A DNA stretch of 5,011 nucleotides, from positions 1 through 5,011 of the forward strand of contig JABGTH010000339.1 of NCBI GenBank assembly GCA_018647275.1, read 5' to 3'. Positions 1-5,011 of this stretch are shown piece by piece. The position numbers and the translations under genes were made by a program. Numbering within the stretch: the first letter of the stretch is position 1; every line of letters starts with the position of its first letter. Under the pieces are notes generated by a model. The model ran no database searches, was not told where the DNA came from, and saw only the letters and a list, made by a program, of their open reading frames with translations. Source of the DNA: Paracoccaceae bacterium (GTDB taxonomy: Bacteria > Pseudomonadota > Alphaproteobacteria > Rhodobacterales > Rhodobacteraceae).

Positions 1-43
1 CATCTGTGCCTGTTTTGATCATTGAGTTGGGGGGATCGGCCAT
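1..43 (-). CDS. Possible 5' end of an unidentified minus-strand gene, cut by the window edge
   Basis: Reading leftward from an ATG at 43-41, an open frame of 14 codons gives MADPPNSMIKTGTD before the window ends. A second in-frame ATG lies at residue 8. It starts 14 bases after the stop of the RTX gene on the same strand, so it could be a downstream partner in the same transcript. The only Shine-Dalgarno-like element is a GAAG placed very close to the ATG, which is weak. An equally open plus-strand frame (from base 3 to a TGA near base 90) would instead be the tail of a convergent gene. I do not recognise either product, and the stretch may be non-coding. Confidence 0.2.
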   Translation of the reverse strand, partial: MADPPNSMIKTGTD

Positions 44-57
44 CACTTCACGTGGTG

Positions 58-861
58 TTAAGAACACGTGGTCAGGCGTGAGTTGGGTATGATCAACACC
101 TCGACGGTCAGAACAGCAGAGCCATCGATCATCAACTGTGCATCGTCATTTGGACCGTTGATGAATTCGACTTTGGGCACCTCGTTTTCGCCATTGTATA
201 GGTAGACCAAAACATCTTCGTTTCGGTCAAAATCAGTGACGTGAGCGGTTTCGCCGTCTTCCATCCAATAACCGGTCGTTACCACATCATTGCCAAGGCC
301 CGTGTGAACAACATCATTCGACCCAGCGAAGATCGTGGCAGAGCGTACACCGCCATGCAGCGTATCCGCTTCTCCAACCTCGTAGGCTGAGGTCAATAGG
401 AACGAAAGAAGCTCCACAGATCGGGTAGATTCCGCCACTTCCATTTCATTCAGAATGTCTGCGCCAAACAAGATGTCGTCGCCTGCATCGCCGTACAGTG
501 TGTCAGAACCCGTACCAGCAACAAGCAGATCTTCACCCGCGCCGCCGCGCAAAAAATCATTACCTTCTTGGCCAAACACAATATCAGCGTCATCACCTGC
601 AAAAACAGCGTCGTTCCCTGCGCCGCTTGTGATCAGGTCTTCGCCTGAGCGGCCAAATATCCGGTCGTGACCGCTGTGTGTTTCAATATCGTTTGCGCTA
701 GCGCTGCCCGTTTGCTGCATGTCATCCGTAATTGTTTGGATGTCAGCGTCTTCGTTTTCGTCTTCTTCGGCCAAACCGATGTTGCCCATCAACATTTCGA
801 GAGGGAATGGTCCAGCGAGGAATCCAAGACCAAGCAAGGATAGTATAGCTAATTCAATCAT
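58..861 (-). CDS. Small RTX-repeat (haemolysin-type) calcium-binding protein with N-terminal hydrophobic segment
   Basis: A 267-residue acidic protein. Residues 1-26 form a hydrophobic segment (MIELAILSLLGLGFLAG...) that could be a membrane anchor or signal-like helix. Residues 31-40 are an acidic linker (AEEDENEDAD). Residues 64-133 hold about eight consecutive nonapeptide RTX units of the GxGxDxhxx type (GHDRIFGRS, GEDLITSGA, GNDAVFAGD, GNDFLRGGA, GSDTLYGDA and others), which in this family bind calcium in a parallel beta-roll. A non-repeat insert (about 134-164) precedes a second, degenerate repeat block (165-197) and a C-terminal domain with the TDFDRNEDVLVYLY signature that I recall from roseobacter RTX proteins. 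An upstream in-frame ATG at 900 would add 13 residues (MRATVTFMRRDKT), but the ATG at 861 has a strong ribosome binding site 8 bases away, so I chose that one. RTX proteins are usually exported by type I secretion, but no ABC transporter or membrane fusion gene is present here. No catalytic domain is visible. Role unknown; possibly surface-associated calcium binding. Confidence 0.85.
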   Translation of the reverse strand: MIELAILSLLGLGFLAGPFPLEMLMGNIGLAEEDENEDADIQTITDDMQQTGSASANDIETHSGHDRIFGRSGEDLITSGAGNDAVFAGDDADIVFGQEGNDFLRGGAGEDLLVAGTGSDTLYGDAGDDILFGADILNEMEVAESTRSVELLSFLLTSAYEVGEADTLHGGVRSATIFAGSNDVVHTGLGNDVVTTGYWMEDGETAHVTDFDRNEDVLVYLYNGENEVPKVEFINGPNDDAQLMIDGSAVLTVEVLIIPNSRLTTCS

Positions 862-869
862 AGTCTTAT

Positions 870-877
870 CCCTCCTC
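870..877 (-). promoter_or_regulatory. Strong ribosome binding site that decides the RTX gene start
   Basis: On the minus strand this reads GAGGAGGG, followed by 8 bases and then the ATG at 861-859. It lies inside the longer reading frame that begins at 900, whose own ATG has no comparable site. This favours the shorter protein, which begins directly with the hydrophobic segment. Confidence 0.75.
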
Positions 878-903
878 ATAAACGTAACGGTCGCGCGCAT
901 GCC

Positions 904-932
904 ACAAATAGCGGCACCGCTGTTTGGGTCAA
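904..932 (-). promoter_or_regulatory. Candidate sigma-70-type promoter for the RTX gene
   Basis: On the minus strand, TTGACC (932-927) is a good -35 match. A weak -10 candidate follows after 16-17 bases (TATTTG at 910-905, or ATTTGT at 909-904). Transcription would start about 30-40 bases before the chosen ATG. Because a terminator closes gltA just upstream, the RTX gene needs its own promoter, which supports a promoter in this gap. The -10 match is poor, so the exact placement is uncertain. Confidence 0.35.
906..925. repeat. 20-bp imperfect palindrome inside the RTX promoter region
   Basis: The plus strand reads AAATAGCGGCACCGCTGTTT. The arms AAA-t-AGCGG and CCGCT-g-TTT are complementary at 8 of 9 positions around a two-base centre (CA). 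It fills the spacer and overlaps the putative -10 element of the RTX promoter. That placement suits a repressor-type operator, although an RNA hairpin or chance is also possible. No known operator was recognised. Confidence 0.35.
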
Positions 933-982
933 CTCAGGCAGTTAGGAGGAAGGCCGTCTCTTTAGTCTTTGTATTTACAATG

Positions 983-1012
983 AAAAAAGGCTTCATCCTA
1001 GCGGATGAAGCC
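983..1012 (-). terminator. Rho-independent terminator of gltA
   Basis: Read on the minus strand, this is GGCTTCATCC, loop GCTA, GGATGAAGCC: a perfect 10-bp stem with a 4-base loop, followed directly by six T. It lies 31 bases beyond the gltA stop codon. The plus-strand reading has no T run after the stem, so it acts in the gltA direction only. It separates gltA transcription from the RTX gene. Confidence 0.93.
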
Positions 1013-1043
1013 ATAAAATAACTCTTTAGATAGGATTGGTGCT

Positions 1044-2339
1044 CTATCGATTTTCGATGTCGACATAATCTCGAACGGTTTCGCCAAGATAAAGCTGACG
1101 CGGGCGACCAATTTTGTTTTGTGGGTCTGCAATCATCTCTTTCCACTGTGAAATCCAACCTACTGTACGAGACAGGGCAAAGATCGGAGTGAACATAGAC
1201 GTTGGGAAACCCATCGCTTCTAGGATGATGCCGGAATAGAAATCGACGTTCGGGAACAATTTCTTTTCAGCAAAGTATGGATCGGCAAGTGCTGCTTTTT
1301 CCAATTCTTTGGCAACCTGAAGGATCGGGTTGTTTTCGACGCCGAGCAGTTCCAGAACCTCGTCAGCGGATTCTTTCATCACAGTCGCGCGTGGGTCATG
1401 GTTTTTGTAAACGCGGTGACCAAAGCCCATCAGACGGAATGGATCGTTCTTGTCTTTTGCACGGGCGATGAATTCAGGAATACGGTCTGGTGTACCGATT
1501 TCGTTCAACATTTCGAGGCATGCTTGGTTAGCGCCGCCGTGGGCAGGGCCCCAAAGACATGCGATACCAGCAGCGATACATGCAAACGGGTTTGCACCTG
1601 AAGAAGACGCCAAACGTACTGTAGATGTAGACGCGTTTTGTTCGTGGTCTGCGTGAAGCGTAAAGATGCGGTCCATTGCGCGGGCCAAGATTGGGTTAAC
1701 TTCGTAATCTTCAGCAGGCACTGCAAAGCACATGCGCAAGAAGTTAGAGGCGTAATCCAAATCGTTGCGCGGATATACGAATGGCTGACCAATCGTGTAT
1801 TTGTATGCCATCGCAGCAATAGTTGGCATTTTGGCGATCATACGAACAGACGCGACTTCGCGCTGCCATGGATCAGTGATGTCAGTGGAGTCGTGGTAGA
1901 ATGCAGACATCGCACCAACCACGCCGGTCATGATGGCCATTGGGTGGGCATCGCGGCGGAAGCCACGAAACAAATACATCATTTGCTCGTGTAGCATTGT
2001 ATGGTTTGTTACGCGTGTTTCGAAATCTTCCAATTCTGTCGGGGACGGCAAGTTGCCGTACAACAGCAAATAGCAAACTTCGAGGTAATGCGATTTACCA
2101 GCCAACTGATCAATTGGATAGCCACGGTGTAAAAGCTCACCCTGGTCACCATCAATAAACGTAATCGTACTGTCGCAAGACGCAGTTGAGGTGAAACCCG
2201 GATCATAAGTAAAAACGCCAGCTTGAGCGTAAAGCTTGCGGATATCTAGTACATCTGGACCAGCTGTCGGTGAGTAGATCGGTAGGTCGTACTCCTTACC
2301 ATCAATGCTCAGCGTTGCGGATTTTTTTGTATCAGCCAT
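1044..2339 (-). CDS. gltA: Citrate synthase (hexameric, type II)
   Basis: Condenses acetyl-CoA and oxaloacetate to citrate, the entry step of the TCA cycle, in the cytoplasm. The 431-residue length is normal for the bacterial type II enzyme and the protein is collinear with the family throughout. The catalytic triad is intact by comparison with E. coli GltA: His267 in CLWGPAHGGANQ, His308 in GFGHRVYKNHDPR, and Asp366 in LFPNVDFYSG. Other conserved stretches include FIDGDQGELLHRGYPIDQLA (62-81), YLFRGFRRDAHPM (122-134) and LHADHEQNAS (228-237). The ATG at 2339 is preceded by AAGGGG (2350-2345) at 5 bases, a good ribosome binding site. The gene ends in TAG just before a strong terminator. It follows gltX on the same strand after 133 bases, so it may be read from its own promoter, from gltX, or both. 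Nothing is missing or unusual. Confidence 0.98.
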   Translation of the reverse strand: MADTKKSATLSIDGKEYDLPIYSPTAGPDVLDIRKLYAQAGVFTYDPGFTSTASCDSTITFIDGDQGELLHRGYPIDQLAGKSHYLEVCYLLLYGNLPSPTELEDFETRVTNHTMLHEQMMYLFRGFRRDAHPMAIMTGVVGAMSAFYHDSTDITDPWQREVASVRMIAKMPTIAAMAYKYTIGQPFVYPRNDLDYASNFLRMCFAVPAEDYEVNPILARAMDRIFTLHADHEQNASTSTVRLASSSGANPFACIAAGIACLWGPAHGGANQACLEMLNEIGTPDRIPEFIARAKDKNDPFRLMGFGHRVYKNHDPRATVMKESADEVLELLGVENNPILQVAKELEKAALADPYFAEKKLFPNVDFYSGIILEAMGFPTSMFTPIFALSRTVGWISQWKEMIADPQNKIGRPRQLYLGETVRDYVDIENR

Positions 2340-2361
2340 GTGATCCCCTTAATTATGTCTA

Positions 2362-2380
2362 CGACAGGTATCTCCCGTCG
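2362..2380 (-). promoter_or_regulatory. Hairpin in the gltA 5' leader
   Basis: On the minus strand CGACGGG, loop AGATA, CCTGTCG can pair as a 7-bp stem with one G-U pair. It ends about 22 bases before the gltA ATG and 11 bases before the AAGGGG ribosome binding site. There is no following T run, so it is not a terminator. It could influence mRNA stability or translation, or may be chance. Confidence 0.3.
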
Positions 2381-2420
2381 ATTTGTCAGGTTCGCCCGTT
2401 TTTGGTGGGTGCCCGTCATG

Positions 2421-2448
2421 CGTATCGTTATCCTTATGACCCTTACAA
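2421..2448 (-). promoter_or_regulatory. Weak candidate gltA promoter in the gltX-gltA gap
   Basis: The 133-bp gap (2340-2472) should hold a gltA promoter if gltA is not solely read from gltX. The best pair seen on the minus strand is TTGTAA (2448-2443), 16 bases, then GATACG (2426-2421). Both match the consensus poorly. An 8-bp palindrome GGTTAACC (2452-2459) lies just upstream and might be a binding site. This is a tentative placement only. Confidence 0.2.
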
Positions 2449-2462
2449 AGCGGTTAACCTTG

Positions 2463-2500
2463 AAAAAATCGTTTATGTAGCCGCTGTATTAACAGCGGCT
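2463..2500 (-). terminator. Perfect 9-bp inverted repeat at the gltX end, possible terminator
   Basis: On the minus strand AGCCGCTGT, loop TAAT, ACAGCGGCT (2500-2479) forms a perfect 9-bp stem that overlaps the last codons of gltX. A run of six T (2468-2463) follows, but 10 bases after the stem and beyond the TAA stop, so it is not a canonical intrinsic terminator. It may be a weak terminator or a stabilising 3' hairpin. The inverted repeat is certain; its function is not. Confidence 0.4.
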
Positions 2501-3900
2501 TGCGTCAAGCGGGCCAAGGATTCTTCCTGTCCCAAGACTAACATCATGTCAAAAACCGAGGGCGTTACCGCACGTCCTGCAAGGGCTGCCCGTAAAGGCC
2601 CAGCCAGCTTACCAAACTTAGTGCCCTTAGCCTCGCAAAAGGCGTTTAGGGCAGCCTCAAGGCTATCTCGGTCCCAACTAACAGTACTTAAAAGCGGCGT
2701 CAATTCACTCAGTATACCATGGGATACTGAGTCGAGATTTTTTGCAGCTTTTTCGTCTGGAACGATTGGGCGCTTTGATAGGACAAAAATCGCCTTTTCG
2801 AGCAAATCAGGAAAGGTTTTTGCGCGTTCCTTAAGGCAATACATGCCATTTAGCAGTCCATACGACTGAGCGTCCGACAAAACGGGTCGGTCAGATGCGT
2901 TCAAAAAGGCGGTAATTTCTTTTACCAACGCGGCGTCATCTGTTTGTGCGATATGCTGACCACAAAGGCTTTCAAGCTTTTTGAAATCGAAACGGGCAGG
3001 GCTCTTGCCGATTCCCTTAAGGTCAAACCACTCCTTGGCCTGAGCATCAGTAAAGAACTCGTCATCCCCGTGGCTCCAACCCAAACGTGTCAGGTAGTTC
3101 CGCATGCCCGCAGCAGGATAGCCCATCACTTGATATTCTTCGGCACCAGTCGCGCCGTGGCGTTTTGATAGTTTTTTGCCGTCGCCGCCAAAAATAAGCG
3201 GAATGTGTGCCCAAACAGGAACGTCCCAACCCATCGCGTTGTATATAGTCATTTGGCGCGCCGCATTGTTAAGGTGGTCATCACCGCGAATAACGTGGGT
3301 TACGCCCATGTCGTGATCGTCGACAACCACAGCCAACATATACACGGGCGTGCCGTCTGAGCGCAGCAACACCATGTCATCCAACTGATCGTTGCGGATG
3401 GTTACGTCGCCTTGGACTTCATCCTTGATGATTGTGGTGCCGTCTTGGGGCGCTTTGATGCGTAAGACAAAGGGTGCATCTGGTTGATCTTTTGCTGCTA
3501 CGTCACGCCATGGGCTGTGAAAGAGGGTGCTTTTGCTTTCAGCTTTTGCCGCATCGCGGAAAGCCTGAATTTCGTCTTGGGTTGAATAGCATTTGTATGC
3601 TTTGCCTGCGGCTAACAATTCATGTGCAACCGCTGCATGGCGATCTGCACCGTCAAACTGGCTGATGACATCGCCATCATGATCCAAGCCAAGCCATGCC
3701 ATGCCTTGCAAGATTGCTTGGGTCGCTTCGGGTGTAGAGCGTGCGCGATCCGTATCTTCGATCCGCAAAAGGAACTTACCGCCACGCCCGCGGGCATAAA
3801 GCCAGTTGAAAAGAGCCGTTCGCGCCCCGCCGATGTGCAAATACCCCGTTGGTGAAGGGGCAAAACGGGTGACGACAGGTTTGGATGTTTCAACGGGCAT
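2473..3900 (-). CDS. gltX: Glutamyl-tRNA synthetase
   Basis: A class I aminoacyl-tRNA synthetase that charges tRNA with glutamate in the cytoplasm; 475 residues, normal for the family. The N-terminal Rossmann catalytic domain opens with TRFAPSPTGYLHIGGARTAL (11-30), containing the HIGH-type motif HIGG (22-25). The RIEDTD motif is at 46-51, VIRGDDHLNNAARQ at 203-216, and the KMSKS-type loop KLSKR at 243-247. The C-terminal anticodon-binding half follows (about 310-475). The zinc-binding cysteines of E. coli GluRS are not conserved here: the corresponding stretch reads AYKCYSTQDE (101-110) with a single Cys. This is common among GluRS lineages. Many alphaproteobacteria carry two gltX copies and make Gln-tRNA through GatCAB, so this enzyme may charge tRNA-Glu only, or tRNA-Gln as well; sequence reading cannot tell. 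The start ATG at 3900 has GAAAGG (3916-3911) 10 bases upstream. It is divergent from comEC and upstream of gltA on the same strand. Confidence 0.97.
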   Translation of the reverse strand: MPVETSKPVVTRFAPSPTGYLHIGGARTALFNWLYARGRGGKFLLRIEDTDRARSTPEATQAILQGMAWLGLDHDGDVISQFDGADRHAAVAHELLAAGKAYKCYSTQDEIQAFRDAAKAESKSTLFHSPWRDVAAKDQPDAPFVLRIKAPQDGTTIIKDEVQGDVTIRNDQLDDMVLLRSDGTPVYMLAVVVDDHDMGVTHVIRGDDHLNNAARQMTIYNAMGWDVPVWAHIPLIFGGDGKKLSKRHGATGAEEYQVMGYPAAGMRNYLTRLGWSHGDDEFFTDAQAKEWFDLKGIGKSPARFDFKKLESLCGQHIAQTDDAALVKEITAFLNASDRPVLSDAQSYGLLNGMYCLKERAKTFPDLLEKAIFVLSKRPIVPDEKAAKNLDSVSHGILSELTPLLSTVSWDRDSLEAALNAFCEAKGTKFGKLAGPLRAALAGRAVTPSVFDMMLVLGQEESLARLTQAAVNTAAT

Positions 3901-3978
3901 GGGGAATTTACCTTTCAGTAACCACGAGGGTCATAGAGTTTTGCCACTATCTATCTAGTGCGCAAAGCGGGGGCAAGC
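3901..3978. promoter_or_regulatory. Divergent gltX/comEC intergenic region
   Basis: These 78 bases must carry the 5' signals of both gltX (minus) and comEC (plus). The gltX ribosome binding site is at 3911-3916. No strong -35/-10 pair stands out for either direction. The T/A-rich stretch around 3949-3957 (CTATCTATCTAG) is the most plausible place for a -10 element and contains a short CTAT repeat. Elements for the two genes probably overlap. A promoter is inferred from gene layout rather than from a clear motif. Confidence 0.35.
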
Positions 3979-5011
3979 ATGAGCGGCATCGACCGTGTGG
4001 TAACAGCTATGCTTGGGCAACGTGGGCATATGTTTGGTTGGGTACCAGTCTGCCTAGCTGCGGGAATTGGCATCTATTTCTCACTAAGGTTTGAACCGGT
4101 TACGCCACTGTATATTGGCGCGGGTGTTTTTGGGGGAACGGGCCTGTTGTTGACCAAACGATTTGGCGAAGTCATATCCTCAATCGTTATCGGGATTTGT
4201 TTAGTCGGTATCGGGTTTACAATAGCGGCATGGCGCACGCACTCCTTAGAGGCCCCAGTCTTGGGCTGGCGGTATTATGGTGCAATTGAGGGACGTATTA
4301 TTGGTATGGATCGCAGCGCCTCAGATGCGGTGCGCATTACCCTTGAGCAAGTACGCCTTGATCGCGTGTCGCCTTCACGCAAACCGCAAAAGGTACGCAT
4401 TTCGCTACATAAGAAAGCTGCGCAAGGGATCCAACCTTTGCCGGGAATGCGCGTGATGACCACTGGGCATCTTTCACCTCCGAGCGGAGCAGTTGAACCT
4501 GGTGGTTTTGATTTCCAGCGCCATGCGTGGGTCGTCCAATTGGGGGCCGTTGGGTATACACGGGTTCCTTTGATTGGTTTGGCACCTGCGACTGAAGATT
4601 GGAAATTATGGGTATTTCAAACCCGTATGACGATTTCTGCACGCGTACGGGAGGTCATAGTAGGGGATGTTGGTGGTTTCGCGGCCGCTGTCACAACAGG
4701 TGATCGCAGTGGAATGAGCCAAGAGGCATTGAGTGATTTAAGGGCCAGCAATACGGCCCACCTTTTGGCAATTTCAGGTTTGCACATGGGATTACTGAGC
4801 GGTTTTGTGTTTGCATCTCTTCGTTTGTTTTTGATCTTCCTGCCATATCTGGGCCCCAGAATAGTGGCGCGCAAAATTGCTGCTGGTGGTGCTTTGTTCA
4901 TTGCGGCCGCTTATTTGGCTTTGTCTGGTTGGAACGTGGCGATGCCGGTGCGCAATTTTTTCAGAACCTGTTTCGATGGCGAGCAGTGGCTTGTTGGGGA
5001 CAAGCGAAGGC
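3979..5011 (+). CDS. comEC: ComEC/Rec2-family DNA uptake channel, N-terminal part, truncated by window edge
   Basis: ComEC is the inner-membrane protein that takes single-stranded DNA into the cytoplasm during natural transformation. The frame is open from the ATG at 3979 to the window end, 344 codons. Three hydrophobic segments (about 19-36, 43-58, 65-84) come first. The DUF4131/OB-like region follows (about 99-200), with YYGAIEGRI at 99-106 and beyond and the conserved PGGFDFQRHAW at 174-184. The Competence domain then begins, with the diagnostic NTAHLLAISGLHMG at 258-271 and membrane segments near 267-290 and 303-316. The C-terminal membrane segments and any metallo-beta-lactamase-like domain lie outside. 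From about residue 318 the protein departs from the family: an LSGxxVATxRAF-type motif is expected, but LSGWNVAMPVRNFFRTC is read, possibly due to indels (see findings). The start has only a weak GGGGG site 4 bases upstream; an in-frame GTG at 3958 is an unlikely alternative. Divergent from gltX. Confidence 0.92.
   Translation, partial: MSGIDRVVTAMLGQRGHMFGWVPVCLAAGIGIYFSLRFEPVTPLYIGAGVFGGTGLLLTKRFGEVISSIVIGICLVGIGFTIAAWRTHSLEAPVLGWRYYGAIEGRIIGMDRSASDAVRITLEQVRLDRVSPSRKPQKVRISLHKKAAQGIQPLPGMRVMTTGHLSPPSGAVEPGGFDFQRHAWVVQLGAVGYTRVPLIGLAPATEDWKLWVFQTRMTISARVREVIVGDVGGFAAAVTTGDRSGMSQEALSDLRASNTAHLLAISGLHMGLLSGFVFASLRLFLIFLPYLGPRIVARKIAAGGALFIAAAYLALSGWNVAMPVRNFFRTCFDGEQWLVGDKRR

Noticed and set aside
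49..71. Repeated CACGTGG (49-55 and 65-71), each containing a CACGTG palindrome, flanking the RTX stop codon
   Set aside because: Short and without a T run or other terminator feature. It could form a weak stem but is easily explained by chance.
943..950. Strong Shine-Dalgarno-like TAGGAGGA on the plus strand
   Set aside because: No start codon lies 4-12 bases downstream, and no coding frame follows before the gltA terminator.
980..1021. Plus-strand mini-ORF MKKGFILADEAIK
   Set aside because: It is read through the gltA terminator hairpin, and no ribosome binding site lies at a proper distance. It is a by-product of the stem sequence.
2340..2472. Possible small gene or RNA in the gltX-gltA gap
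   Set aside because: No open frame with a ribosome binding site and no compact RNA fold beyond the two short hairpins was seen. It is better read as a leader and promoter region.
2270..2869. 199-codon open frame antisense to gltX and the gltA start
   Set aside because: It covers two clear genes in the opposite direction, has no family signature and no ribosome binding site. It is a shadow frame.
4337..4901. Two overlapping minus-strand frames opposite comEC
   Set aside because: The plus strand here carries well-conserved ComEC motifs (PGGFDF, NTAHLLAISGLHM). The minus frames are composition shadows.

Overview
The window looks like chromosomal DNA of an alphaproteobacterium, most likely a marine Rhodobacteraceae (roseobacter-type) bacterium. 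The evidence is the style of the citrate synthase and glutamyl-tRNA synthetase proteins, the type of RTX protein, and the neighbourhood gltA - gltX - divergent comEC, which I recall from roseobacters but cannot check here. By eye, base composition is close to balanced, which would be low for that family. No tRNA, rRNA, CRISPR array, insertion sequence or prophage is visible.

Layout from left to right. Positions 1-57 are the edge of an unresolved neighbour. A small calcium-binding RTX-repeat protein lies on the minus strand (58-861). Its start was moved inward to a Met with a strong ribosome binding site. Its upstream gap (862-982) holds a candidate promoter carrying a 20-bp imperfect palindrome. 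A textbook Rho-independent terminator (983-1012, minus) closes the next gene, citrate synthase gltA (1044-2339, minus). A 133-bp gap with a leader hairpin separates gltA from gltX (2473-3900, minus), whose last codons contain a perfect 9-bp inverted repeat. A 78-bp divergent intergenic region then leads to comEC (3979 onward, plus), which runs off the right edge.

gltA and gltX are housekeeping genes: entry of acetyl-CoA into the TCA cycle, and charging of tRNA with glutamate. ComEC is the inner-membrane DNA channel of natural transformation. The RTX gene is separated from gltA by a terminator and is probably expressed on its own. No type I secretion genes are in view. The genes do not form a new system. 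The points most worth a second look are the disturbed sequence in the last ~90 bases of comEC, the architecture and export of the RTX protein, the palindrome in its promoter, and the hairpins at the gltX end and in the gltA leader.
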